Under the pieces are notes generated by a model, which did not search any database, had not been told where the DNA came from, and saw only the letters and a program-made list of their open reading frames with translations. This document shows, in pieces, positions 16,901-24,645 of a DNA stretch of 24,720 nt. The stretch covers positions 1 through 24,720 of the forward strand of contig JBMOIC010000029.1 of NCBI GenBank assembly GCA_049317525.1. Direction: 5' to 3'. Made by a program: the position numbers and the translations under genes. The stretch's first letter is position 1, and every line of letters starts with the position of its first letter. Source of the stretch: UBA961 sp049317525. GTDB lineage: Bacteria > Bacteroidota > Ignavibacteria > Kapaibacteriales > UBA961.

Positions 16901-17522
16901 AATCTCCATCTAAATCAAAATCAAAAAAGGTTGATTGAATGCCATTTGCTATAAATTGCAATCCAAATTCTTTGGCTTTATCAGTAAAATTACCTTTACC
17001 ATCATTTATGTATAATTTATTGGTATCAAAATTATATTTAGTAACATAAATATCTAAGTCTCCGTCTCCATCAATATCAACCATGGTAGAACCAAAGCAT
17101 GAACCCGCAGAATCTGTAACACCAGCTGATAATGGAGCTTTCTCAAAAGTTAAATTACCTTTATTGATAAAAAGAGAATTATACCCCTTGAAAGAGGTTA
17201 AATAGATATCTAATAATCCATCACCATTAATATCCCCAACTGAAGTTCCACCGCTTGCTATTGTAAAAAGACGACTTTCCTTTTTCATTTCAGAAGGCCC
17301 CGGTGTCAAATTCAAAAAATGAATTCCTGATATATCGGGTGAAATTTCCTGAAATACTTTGGTATGTTCTTTTTTTATTGGTGTCTTTGAAACAGCTGAC
17401 GATTTAGCTTTGCTTTGGGCATATGCTTCAAAAGTGAAAGAATTTATGAGAAATAGAATAAAACATGCGCACAACAATGTGCGAATTACATTTTTTTCTA
17501 CTCTGTGTTCAAATTGAATCAT
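13917..17522 (-). CDS. FG-GAP/VCBS repeat protein with ASPIC/UnbV domain (CRTAC1-like)
   Basis: The 1201-residue product has an export signal with a long N-region (residues 1-36, cleavage AYA|Q36). About fourteen calcium-loop motifs of the DxDxDGxxD type follow, seven before and seven after the centre (for example DINGDGLLDIYL near 97, DFDNDGDLDMIL near 502 and DIDNDGDIDYVVGN later). Each marks a blade of FG-GAP beta-propellers, so two seven-bladed propellers are likely. Between them, residues about 548-618 match ASPIC/UnbV (GIGAKIIVKTGN, RGFASG, HFGLG, IIWPGG). Such proteins are exported or surface-attached in Bacteroidota, with a structural or glycan-related role inferred. No T9SS tail is seen at the C-terminus (ISTLKY). 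It lies 81 nt downstream of the Omp85-like gene and 1 nt upstream of the lipoprotein gene. The binding partner is unknown. Confidence 0.9.
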   Translation of the reverse strand: MIQFEHRVEKNVIRTLLCACFILFLINSFTFEAYAQSKAKSSAVSKTPIKKEHTKVFQEISPDISGIHFLNLTPGPSEMKKESRLFTIASGGTSVGDINGDGLLDIYLTSFKGYNSLFINKGNLTFEKAPLSAGVTDSAGSCFGSTMVDIDGDGDLDIYVTKYNFDTNKLYINDGKGNFTDKAKEFGLQFIANGIQSTFFDFDLDGDLDVLVVNNGIQRAGYKHVGVQPKLMRNNGNNTFSDFSDSCGIDHKGFGLSATSSDINNDGWPDIYIANDFEEKDYLYINKKNGTFERMTKAQLPHTVMFGMGNDIADFNNDGLMDIIAVDMLPETHIRLNTQFDNFTTFNSTFDSSQFIQNTLQLNRGNGRFSDIAQMSGIDATEWSWSVFFADFDLDGNKDIFVANGLKWDVMDKDFNRLGITHDKMEQISKEAMKEASDSAQIKGDIRAMAETFDIGNLIRQVKRTRVPNYLFRNNGDLTFKKVSDEWGMDIPYNTCSSAYADFDNDGDLDMILNTIDSTAVLYKNTMMESGNHHYLKVQCIGNTPNTKGIGAKIIVKTGNTVQTVQLTSTRGFASGIAAIGHFGLGANVIADELTIIWPGGAQQTLLKIKADQTLTLKQADAIKVEQKPLEIKPLLEEITAKDSGAISFLHKENDFDDFYNERLLPNQLSINGPSLASGDIDGNGLDDIVIGGPQGFPLQIFYQKKEGVFSQAQVQNIFANDSMYEDQSILLFDVENDGDIDMYVASGGNEDAAQNPSLMFDRLYLNDGKGGFTKGILPEMPVSKSCVIGSDFDNDGDIDLFVGGRNIAGNFAKQTRSYILLNNQGFFTDVTEVLAFPLLNPGHVKSALWSDYDKDGDPDLLVVGDWMKILVLQNNSGVFSDKSLSAGIDTSSGMWNSINGGDIDNDGDIDYVVGNVGTNTRYNEPNEQNPFVLYAADFDDNGSTEYIQGYYENGILFPSRVSNSIIGQMPTLRRKFVNFDDIAPASLSVLVGGDSVLKNALYSKAAHGRSIVLINNGNGKFTWKDLPVISQISPVFGTILEDINEDGNLDIIHAGNFYGPDREMWRFDAGVGQVLLGNGKGEFSPLSVLESGVYVPGEARAAITVPLKDKNAVHFIIASCKNKVQTFQKRLSNGSKIIGIDPKKKINKAIVQFKNGQKRMTEFYMGSGYYSQSSHYVLVNKDVKEITFMNGETIISTLKY

Positions 17523-17603
17523 TGTATTGTTTTATAGGTATAGTATTTTGAAGAAGCGAAAACTAATAATATTTTTAAGCTCATCAAAATGTAATCGTAT
17601 AAC

Positions 17604-19229
17604 TTATTCTAAATCAATTTTAGTTCCAAAAACCTGTGGTTTCGAATAAGCATGTCTTTTAATCAAATCAAATGAATAATTGGTTGATAGTACTATTCCA
17701 TTGCCTGATGTATTATTAGTTTTAAAAGCATATTCTAGTCTTAATAATGGTGAATCATATCGTAAACGAGAAAATGCTGGCAGCACAATTATCCCGGCTC
17801 CAATTGAGTTTGACCATGTAGATAAAAATAGAGAATTACCTTTATCCCATACAGTACCAGCATCACAAAACAAAGTAAAACCAAATTCAAAACCATATAA
17901 AGATTCTTTTAGTAGATGTCTTAATTCCAAGGAACTTATAATTCGATTATCGCCTGTTCTACTATTTGCTTTTAAACCACGAATTCCATTATCATTATCT
18001 AATATTTGCTGCCTAAATGCATCCCAATTCCACACGGATGATTGTTGTATCCTTGCAGCTAATAAAACCCCTCTATTGATCATAAAATGAGCCAATCCTT
18101 CAAATTCTAATGCTGTATTTATAGCCAAACCAGTATTGAGTCCACTACCAGCAGAAAGTTTTCCATACATATATAATTTATCATGAAGCATTAAAGCAGA
18201 TTGTTCAACAGAACCACCTACATAATAATATCCATCTTGATGTTTAGGAATAACTCTACCCAAAATTGCAGATCCCCAAGCTCCTAAGGGTATGTCAACT
18301 CCTTCAATTTGTTTGGTTTTATCAGCCAAAGAGGAGAAAGAAACAAGCAATTCAGAAGTATTATCGAAAGCTCTTTTCATATATGCTGCATCTTGTCTAT
18401 CAGCAAATTGATAAGCACCTTTTATGGTAAGATATAAATTATCTTGTCTAGGTAGAAGCAAAGTAGTCCAGCCATCAAAAGAATAGGCAGAAAAACCCTT
18501 TTTTGTAGCAGTTTCATTGGTAAATACAAAATCACTTCCATGTGAATAATCATAAGATATACCATAGCCAAGGCCACCTTGTGGATATATATTTTTTTGC
18601 AAAGAAACACCAATTCTTGAAACTACACTATGTGTTAATACATTTGTTTCTAGAGTAAAGTTATCGAGTATATCATTCCATTTTCCCCAAAAAGAAAGTT
18701 CATTTCCAATAGAATTTTCTGTTCTATGCCTTATTCTTAGATAGCTTTGAATAAAATCACCCAAAATCACACTTGTTTTGGAGAATGGTCCAAAAGATAG
18801 AATTCCTCCACCATATTGTGCATCTAATCCAACTGAATTCACGCCAGGAACTTGTTGAGCTTTTATATAAAGCTGTATGTATCTTTGATCAATGGTATCT
18901 GTTTCAATTGCTATTGATGAGAATAGTGAAGTCGATCTAAGTGCTTTTTCTGCTCTAGACCATTCTAACTCTGATGAATAATCCCCGATTTGTAATCCAC
19001 CAATTGTAGAAAAATGTGTATCGGACAAATTACTAGAAAACATAGATTGCCATTCGGGAATGTAACCTGTCTTTTGTATACTTGTTCGTTCTATAATTAT
19101 TGAATCTATTATTAGTTGTCCAAAAGCAGCATTGTTTTGTATTATGCACAAAGCACAGAGTATTGGAAACCAAATCACTTTTTTTATGTTATTAAGCATT
19201 ATATAATATTTCATAAATAAGAATTGCAT
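17604..19229 (-). CDS. Omp85-like (BamA/TamA-type) outer-membrane barrel protein with one POTRA-like segment
   Basis: The 541-residue product has a signal peptide ending near AAFG|Q38. A short POTRA-like stretch (about 75-125: GLQIGDYSSELEWSRAEKALRSTSLFSSIAIE) is followed by a long region of amphipathic strands to the C-terminus. GIRGLKANSRTGDNRIISSLELRHLL (415-440) resembles the Omp85 lid-loop motif (VRGF/Y) and its following strand. Three in-frame ATGs are available (19229, 19214 and 19199). Met11 at 19199 gives the most conventional signal peptide, so the true start may be internal. Standard BamA has five POTRAs, so this is a short relative and probably not the essential BamA. It is divergent from the IgGFc-binding gene across 98 nt and leads the operon with the FG-GAP gene. 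A plain beta-barrel of other ancestry is the main alternative. Confidence 0.6.
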   Translation of the reverse strand: MQFLFMKYYIMLNNIKKVIWFPILCALCIIQNNAAFGQLIIDSIIIERTSIQKTGYIPEWQSMFSSNLSDTHFSTIGGLQIGDYSSELEWSRAEKALRSTSLFSSIAIETDTIDQRYIQLYIKAQQVPGVNSVGLDAQYGGGILSFGPFSKTSVILGDFIQSYLRIRHRTENSIGNELSFWGKWNDILDNFTLETNVLTHSVVSRIGVSLQKNIYPQGGLGYGISYDYSHGSDFVFTNETATKKGFSAYSFDGWTTLLLPRQDNLYLTIKGAYQFADRQDAAYMKRAFDNTSELLVSFSSLADKTKQIEGVDIPLGAWGSAILGRVIPKHQDGYYYVGGSVEQSALMLHDKLYMYGKLSAGSGLNTGLAINTALEFEGLAHFMINRGVLLAARIQQSSVWNWDAFRQQILDNDNGIRGLKANSRTGDNRIISSLELRHLLKESLYGFEFGFTLFCDAGTVWDKGNSLFLSTWSNSIGAGIIVLPAFSRLRYDSPLLRLEYAFKTNNTSGNGIVLSTNYSFDLIKRHAYSKPQVFGTKIDLE

Positions 19230-19314
19230 ATGTTTTCGCTACTTTGCAATAAGTAAAAGTAATAAACTTTTTTTAGCATAATACGTCTCAGACTTCTATT
19301 AATTTTTACTAAAC

Positions 19315-19330
19315 TAATCTTGCACCTTTG
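19315..19330 (+). promoter_or_regulatory. Candidate -7 element (TAATCTTG) immediately before a TTG start codon
   Basis: TAATCTTG (19315-19322) matches the Bacteroidota -7 consensus TAnnTTTG at five of six fixed bases and is followed by CACC, then the TTG start at 19328. No clear -33 TTG is visible upstream, so the promoter call is weak. An alternative -7 candidate, TACTTTG, lies at 19240-19246 and would give a leader of about 75 nt. The remaining intergenic DNA (19230-19314) shows no other site I can name. Confidence 0.3.
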
Positions 19331-22300
19331 AAATTTAACCGTTTACATATTGTTTTTACATGTTTAGCTATTATTCTGTGTTGTTTTATTCAGAATTATA
19401 CTACGTTTTCACAAGTTGCAGGAAGCAGCAAGGGCAAAGATTTTTGGTTAACTTTTATGCCAAATGTCCATAGAGGCGTAGGAGCACCACCAGGAACACA
19501 AGAAGAAGCAGAAAGAAAGACAGATTCTTTATATATATTTATTGCTTCAGAAATTCCCACCAAGGGATCTATTGTCTATAGAGATATTAATCGACGCGAA
19601 TTTACACGCACTTTTACGATTAACAATCCTAATGAGATTTATTCATTTAGTGTTTTATGGGAGAACTTTGAGTTACAGGGTTTTAATACAAGCAATCAAT
19701 TATTAGCAAATGGCGGGCAAACAGAGAAAATTGCAGCTCAATATTTTCATATTACAAGTGAACAAGATATTACAGTGTATGCTCTTAATCAAGCTTGGAC
19801 AACTAGCGATGCATTTTTGGTATTGCCACGTCCAGCTTTAGAAAGAGATTATATGATAATGAGTTATCCTACAGATAATGTTTTAGATGATAGAAGAGGC
19901 GGGCTTTCTGCCGGAACAACGCCTTCCCAATGTGCTATTATTGCTGTAGAAGATAATACCCGCATTACTATCGATCCATCTGCTCCATTATTATTATCCG
20001 GATTAAATCCCTCTCCTATAGTGCTAAATAAGGGTGATGTGTATCTTATTCAAGCATTACCTTCTTTATCTAAAGATTATGATTTAACTGGAACAAGCAT
20101 TAGTTCTTCAAAGCCTATTGCAGTTTTTGCAGGACATCAAAGAGCCAGAATTCCATGGGAAGCAAGTGATCAATTAAATTCTAGGGATTGTCTTGTTGAA
20201 CAAATGGTACCAACTGCAAATTTTGGAAAAAGTGCCTTTTTAACTCCATATCCATTACCTAGTGGAGCATCTCCTATTGGTTGGGATGTTTATAGAGTAT
20301 TAGCTGCCTTAGACAGCACAGCTATTTTTGTGGATTCTATTAAAGTAGCAACTTTGAATCAGGGACAGTATTTCACTGGTGTTTTATCAAGAGCTGCTGA
20401 AATTTATAGCAATAAACCATTTATGGTGGCTCAGTATAAAAAAACGTCAAGCACATCAAATACTGGGCTTGCTAATAGCGATCCTTTTATGATGATTATT
20501 CCTCCTTTCGAGCAATTCCTTACTAATTATAGATTTATAAGTGCCCAAGCTGTTCAATTAAATGGTGATGGCCGGCCTTCTAAGGTATATAATTATCAAT
20601 ATGTCAATGTTGTGGCCCCTCAGAATGCAATAAGTTCTGTTATTTTAGATGGTGCTTTAATTCCTTCTACCTCTTTTTCAAGAATTGCTAAAACTAATTT
20701 TTATTATGCCACTATTAACATTAGTGATGGCGTGCATTCTATTAATGCAACAGAGCCAATTGGCATTTATGTGTATGGATATGGTCCTGCCAATTCTTAT
20801 GGTTATATCGGTGGAATGAGTTTTACACTCTTTGATTTTCATTCTCCATCATATAATTCTAGGCGCGAATGTTCTTTTATAAAGGGAACTGTATTTGACA
20901 CATTAGCTGGTGATTCTCGTATTGCTTCTGTAGTTAATATTGCAGATTCTCAAATTAATACTAATGTATCTATTGCTCCTTTTACAAAATATGCCGATTC
21001 TGTCTCATTTGAAGCTAGTTTAATAGACCAATTTAAAGATGGTTATTTTGTGATAGCAGCCCAAGATTCTGCTGGTTATAATTCCATTAAAAAGTTTGCT
21101 ATTCCTGGTTTTACTGTTAGGCTAGCTGGCAATGGAATTCCATTAATAATCGATCAAGAAATTCCTGTTAAAAAGTCTTTTTGCTTTCCCATTACATTAA
21201 TTAATGAAGGGAATTTCTCTCAAATAATAAATTCGGTTGATTTTATAGGTTTAGATAAGAATTTTTCTATTTCAGGAACAAGCTTCCCTATCAATTTACA
21301 AAGCGGTGGTACAAAAGAAATCCTTATTTGTTACAAAGCAGACAGTGCAGGTGATTATAAACAGACCTTATCTATGGGTGATACTTGTAGAAGCCGTACA
21401 ATTGCTGATATTACTTTTAGGGCTAAGGCAGATACAAAACCACCTGTAATTATTTCATCTGCAGCCGATTGTGGCTTGCCAGCTATTATAACAATAAAAG
21501 ATGATGGAATTACAGATTCAGGATTAGAATTTGTGGGTTTTATAGATTCACTTACAGAAAATTGTGATTATACTATTAAAGGAAATGGTTCTTCATCCAC
21601 AGTTTCTATTAATGTTAAAGACCCCTATCAAGATGCTAATTATACATTAATGGTTAAAGATTCAATTGGAAATATATCTATTATCAGTGATACTATTCCA
21701 GGTTTAACTATTAGTATTTCATTGAAAAATGGTACTCTAGCAGATGAATTAATTTACGATACAACATTATTAGGTAATACGATATGTGATACTATCATCA
21801 TATTAAATTATGGTAGATATGGAATTAATTTTCCAAGTTTATTTATGATGAATAATATTGCTTTTTCTGTCCCACCAGAACAATTACCTATTCGATTATC
21901 CCCCTTAACTGAAACAAGAATTGCTGTTTGTTATCATCCAATAGAGGCAATATCTGCTTTAGATACTATTGATAGAGATACTTTAGCATTTTATTATTCT
22001 TGTGCTTCCAAATTTCTTCCATTATCTGGAAAAGGCAAATCGATTCAGTCTGAGAATGCATCACAATGTGATATACAATTAAAATTTAATATTGCGAAGT
22101 TGCCCGGATTAATGTCTTTACCCAATCCTCATCCAATTATTGATATTAGCAAAGTAGATTTTGGGATTCTTACAGCTGGTAATACAGTATTACAGATTCG
22201 TTCTGTATTAAATAATACTCATCCAATTATATTGGCAAACGGTGTCATGGAAAGTGGCCATTATCAAGCTTCATTCTCTTCTCATGATCTTCATCCTGGA

Positions 22301-22366
22301 ATATATCTGTTAGAATTACTATCTGCTGATGGATATTTTCATATGCCGATAATCATTAATCCTTAA
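19328..22366 (+). CDS. IgGFc-binding-like surface protein with choice-of-anchor-type domains, TTG start
   Basis: The 1012-residue product begins at TTG. The frame is closed by TAA at 19310, and the next Met is about residue 44, past the signal peptide, so TTG is the only start that keeps export (signal 1-28, cleavage FS|Q29). Residues about 33-500 match the IgGFc-binding N-terminal domain, with GSSKGKDFWLTFM, FAGHQRARIPW, EQMVPTANFGKSAFLTPYP and YGYGPANSYGYIGG. Then come two choice-of-anchor-D-like segments (one around SGGTKEILICYKADSAGDYK, one around LSPLTETRIAVCYHP ... LPLSGKG). The last 65 residues (VLQIRSVLNN ... LHPGIYLLELLSADGYF) resemble a shortened FlgD-Ig/T9SS type A tail. It is likely a surface or secreted protein; the name does not imply IgG binding here. 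Its end overlaps the DUF4149-like gene by 11 nt on the opposite strand. Confidence 0.82.
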   Translation: MKFNRLHIVFTCLAIILCCFIQNYTTFSQVAGSSKGKDFWLTFMPNVHRGVGAPPGTQEEAERKTDSLYIFIASEIPTKGSIVYRDINRREFTRTFTINNPNEIYSFSVLWENFELQGFNTSNQLLANGGQTEKIAAQYFHITSEQDITVYALNQAWTTSDAFLVLPRPALERDYMIMSYPTDNVLDDRRGGLSAGTTPSQCAIIAVEDNTRITIDPSAPLLLSGLNPSPIVLNKGDVYLIQALPSLSKDYDLTGTSISSSKPIAVFAGHQRARIPWEASDQLNSRDCLVEQMVPTANFGKSAFLTPYPLPSGASPIGWDVYRVLAALDSTAIFVDSIKVATLNQGQYFTGVLSRAAEIYSNKPFMVAQYKKTSSTSNTGLANSDPFMMIIPPFEQFLTNYRFISAQAVQLNGDGRPSKVYNYQYVNVVAPQNAISSVILDGALIPSTSFSRIAKTNFYYATINISDGVHSINATEPIGIYVYGYGPANSYGYIGGMSFTLFDFHSPSYNSRRECSFIKGTVFDTLAGDSRIASVVNIADSQINTNVSIAPFTKYADSVSFEASLIDQFKDGYFVIAAQDSAGYNSIKKFAIPGFTVRLAGNGIPLIIDQEIPVKKSFCFPITLINEGNFSQIINSVDFIGLDKNFSISGTSFPINLQSGGTKEILICYKADSAGDYKQTLSMGDTCRSRTIADITFRAKADTKPPVIISSAADCGLPAIITIKDDGITDSGLEFVGFIDSLTENCDYTIKGNGSSSTVSINVKDPYQDANYTLMVKDSIGNISIISDTIPGLTISISLKNGTLADELIYDTTLLGNTICDTIIILNYGRYGINFPSLFMMNNIAFSVPPEQLPIRLSPLTETRIAVCYHPIEAISALDTIDRDTLAFYYSCASKFLPLSGKGKSIQSENASQCDIQLKFNIAKLPGLMSLPNPHPIIDISKVDFGILTAGNTVLQIRSVLNNTHPIILANGVMESGHYQASFSSHDLHPGIYLLELLSADGYFHMPIIINP

Positions 22367-22892
22367 TTGTTTCTGCACCAGCAATAATTAATATTGATAG
22401 ATGATATAATGTAAGTCCCAAGCCTAAGCTTGCTGCTATCAATGCAGTTGCTGAATAATATCTGTGATATTGTCTAAATTGCTGAATTAGAGCCTTTTCA
22501 TGTTCTAAGATAGTATCAAAACTTGTTATTGATTGGGCTAGAGTAAACATTGTATTATGAATATATATTCCATAATAAAGAAATAGAATCATTATAAAAC
22601 TGATAAATGCTATATGTATATTTCTTTCTTTGGTAATAAATTTATTCTTACATATAATAAATCCACCGAGCATCATTAAAATAGATATACCTTGCAATAT
22701 TCTAAATTTAATCAGGATAGCTTGATTTACCATTCCTGCCAAATCTTTTGTTGGCAATATTGTAAATAATGTAGGCGCAACACAATAACCAAACATTATT
22801 AAGCTTCCAACAAAAATGGCAATGCCACACATTAGAAGGAATGATCCTATTATGTATTTCTTTATTTCTTTTTTATTTTCAATTAATATCAT
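22356..22892 (-). CDS. Four-helix inner-membrane protein, DUF4149-like
   Basis: The 178-residue product has a charged N-terminus (KKEIKK) and four hydrophobic segments at about 15-36, 60-80, 91-112 and 147-171. The first pair has the DUF4149-like pattern GSLIMFGYCVAPTLFTILPTKDLAGMVNQ, with the VAP-LF and LAG spacing typical of that family. The function of the family is unknown. The loop between helices three and four (113-146) is hydrophilic and probably lies outside the membrane. Its start codon is only 13 nt from that of the divergent DsbA-family gene, and its stop overlaps the 3' end of the preceding plus-strand gene by 11 nt. Family assignment is by eye and only moderately sure; a generic membrane protein is the alternative. 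Confidence 0.65.
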   Translation of the reverse strand: MILIENKKEIKKYIIGSFLLMCGIAIFVGSLIMFGYCVAPTLFTILPTKDLAGMVNQAILIKFRILQGISILMMLGGFIICKNKFITKERNIHIAFISFIMILFLYYGIYIHNTMFTLAQSITSFDTILEHEKALIQQFRQYHRYYSATALIAASLGLGLTLYHLSILIIAGAETIKD

Positions 22893-22905
22893 TTTTTAAT
22901 TATAT

Positions 22906-23619
22906 ATGAATTTCTTTATTCTGTTATTTATTTCTTTATTATTTTTTACAAGCAACACGAATATATCTCTTGCTCAAAACTCTAGTAAAAAACCGACACT
23001 AATATATGTATTCGATCCTTTATGTGGATGGTGTTATGGGTTTTCTCCAGTGATTTCGAAAATTGCTTCAACATATAAAGATATATTTTCAATTGAAACA
23101 GTTTGCGGTGGTATGATTACCGACGATCAGATAGGTTTTATCAAACAAAAAGCTCCTTTCTTAAAAAAGGCAACAGCATTAGTTACGCAACATACAGGGG
23201 CAGAATTTAGCCGATATTTTATCGATACTGTGATGCTTGATTCTTCTAGAATTATGACTTCTGTACAAAGTTCTATAGCAATTATGATATGTAAAGAAAT
23301 GATGCCTGAATCCTTATTATCATTCATAGAAGAATTACATAAATACATATATATCAATGGAATAGACATGGCTAAAGATGAATCATATCTAGAATTAGCA
23401 AAACAATTTAATATCCCAGAAAAAGAATTTTTATTAAAGATGAAAAATATAAAATATAAAAATGCAGCAATTAAAGAATTTAGTAAAGCAGAACAATTAG
23501 GGATTACATCATTCCCTGCTTTATTGTTAAACAATAATGGGAAATATACAATCATTTCTAATGGTTATAAATCATTTCAAGAAATAGAATTGTCTTTACA
23601 ATTAGAATTAAAAGAATAA
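22906..23619 (+). CDS. Exported DsbA-family thiol-disulfide oxidoreductase
   Basis: The 237-residue product has a signal peptide (residues 1-23, cleavage SLA|Q24) and a thioredoxin-fold start: TLIYVFDPLCGWCYGF with the active-site CGWC at C40-C43. The helical insertion follows, then the cis-Pro loop ITSFPALL (P204). The DPxCxWCxGF signature places it in the DsbA-family group of predicted protein-disulfide isomerases (COG3531/FrnE-like) rather than classical DsbA. It should act in the periplasm on cysteine-containing exported proteins, several of which are encoded nearby. No signal for lipidation is seen. It is divergent from the DUF4149-like gene, so its promoter must lie at least partly inside that gene. 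The substrate is unknown. Confidence 0.87.
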   Translation: MNFFILLFISLLFFTSNTNISLAQNSSKKPTLIYVFDPLCGWCYGFSPVISKIASTYKDIFSIETVCGGMITDDQIGFIKQKAPFLKKATALVTQHTGAEFSRYFIDTVMLDSSRIMTSVQSSIAIMICKEMMPESLLSFIEELHKYIYINGIDMAKDESYLELAKQFNIPEKEFLLKMKNIKYKNAAIKEFSKAEQLGITSFPALLLNNNGKYTIISNGYKSFQEIELSLQLELKE

Positions 23620-23644
23620 ATCAGGGTATAAGCGTACTAAGTAT

Positions 23645-23701
23645 ATAATGTGTAATATCTATCATATTTATATAGTGTAATTTGTTGGAAATACACATTA
23701 T
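23645..23701. repeat. 10-bp perfect inverted repeat next to the ribosome-binding site of the YARHG lipoprotein gene
   Basis: ATAATGTGTA (23645-23654) and TACACATTAT (23692-23701) are exact reverse complements with a 37-nt spacer. The right arm ends at the base before the GAGGG ribosome-binding site (23702-23706), itself 6 nt before the ATG at 23713. A second partial copy of the left arm, TAGTGTAAT (about 23673-23681), lies between the arms. It could be a hairpin in the 5' leader limiting ribosome access, or a pair of operator half-sites. Confidence 0.45.
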
Positions 23702-23712
23702 GAGGGATAATT

Positions 23713-24645
23713 ATGATATTAAGATTATTACTATTGTTTACATCATTGATATTACTGGAATCTTGTGATAAAATGATTCATAAAAAGGGTGCTAAGGCAG
23801 AGGATGCATTAGATTCGATGATAGAACAATATTCGTATCCAGAAAATGATAATGTTACTTTAAAAAGAGTAAACAGTACAGAGGATATTATAGGAAATTG
23901 GGTAGGTTCATTTAATGTGGCACAAGCATATATGAATGCTTATATATTTGATGATGGCAGACAACCTTGGCATATTGAAGATAAGATAAATATATCGATA
24001 CAACATATAGAAGAAAATAGAGTAGATGGAATTAGTATAATTGCAGGCACTGTCAGACCATTAAAAGGGACAATTCAAGAGACAGAAAATGGTTTTGATA
24101 TAATTTTAGTAGAGCCTGGCAGAGAGCAATATGACGGTACATATCATTTATTTATAGATAGCAGAACATCGATGATGAGTGGAACTTGGCTTGCATATAA
24201 AGACATCATATTAAAGGAAAGAAATCTATCATTAAAGAAAAGATTTTTTAATTATAATCCAATAATACCAATGCAAAGAGCTGCTATAAGGAATGATATT
24301 TCATTATTTAGAAATATAAGAATGAAGTCTGAATACAGAGATTTATATAATGCAATTAAGGGTCATTCACAGCAAGTATATGAAATAAACCCAAGTATAT
24401 CAATAATCGACCCATATGAGGCAGAGAGTTTGTCTGGAAATGATTTAATGTTATTAAGAAATATCATTTTTGCAAAGCATGGATATGCATTTAAGAAAAG
24501 GCCATTACGTATATATTTTGAATCTCAGCCATGGTATATACCAGTTTCTACAAATGTTAAAAATGAATTAACATATATAGAAAAAGAGAATATCAAAACA
24601 ATATTACGATATGAGAAGTATAATGAATATCAATCTGATTATTAG
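23713..24645 (+). CDS. YARHG-domain lipoprotein
   Basis: The 310-residue product has a lipoprotein signal with lipobox LLESC (lipidated Cys18). Residues about 58-165 have a lipocalin-like strand pattern (IIGNWVGSF ... SGTWLAY), without a clear family. Residues about 237-300 form a YARHG domain, an extracellular domain usually found in exported proteins: LLRNIIFAKHGYAF (247-260), YFESQPWY (268-275) and YIEKENIKTI (288-297). The family's defining YARHG is here FAKHG. It is preceded by a good ribosome-binding site (GAGGG, 6 nt) and an inverted repeat. The gene is a likely single unit, 93 nt downstream of the DsbA-family gene. The cell wall or envelope role of YARHG is inferred only. The region after the stop (24646-24720) has no gene and no clear terminator. 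Confidence 0.85.
   Translation: MILRLLLLFTSLILLESCDKMIHKKGAKAEDALDSMIEQYSYPENDNVTLKRVNSTEDIIGNWVGSFNVAQAYMNAYIFDDGRQPWHIEDKINISIQHIEENRVDGISIIAGTVRPLKGTIQETENGFDIILVEPGREQYDGTYHLFIDSRTSMMSGTWLAYKDIILKERNLSLKKRFFNYNPIIPMQRAAIRNDISLFRNIRMKSEYRDLYNAIKGHSQQVYEINPSISIIDPYEAESLSGNDLMLLRNIIFAKHGYAFKKRPLRIYFESQPWYIPVSTNVKNELTYIEKENIKTILRYEKYNEYQSDY

Noticed and set aside
13917..17522. Nucleotide-level repeats (CATCACCATCATTATC-type) as a CRISPR-like array
   Set aside because: They are imperfect, irregularly spaced and in frame, encoding DxDxDGD calcium loops of a repeat protein.
19328..22366. Genuine immunoglobulin-binding protein
   Set aside because: The N-terminal domain resembles the IgGFc-binding family, but the domain is widespread in environmental bacteria and nothing in the sequence shows IgG binding.
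23700..23770. Upstream ATG at 23700 overlapping the YARHG lipoprotein start in another frame
   Set aside because: The frame is short (ends near 23767) and gives no signal peptide or domain; the ribosome-binding site is correctly spaced for 23713.
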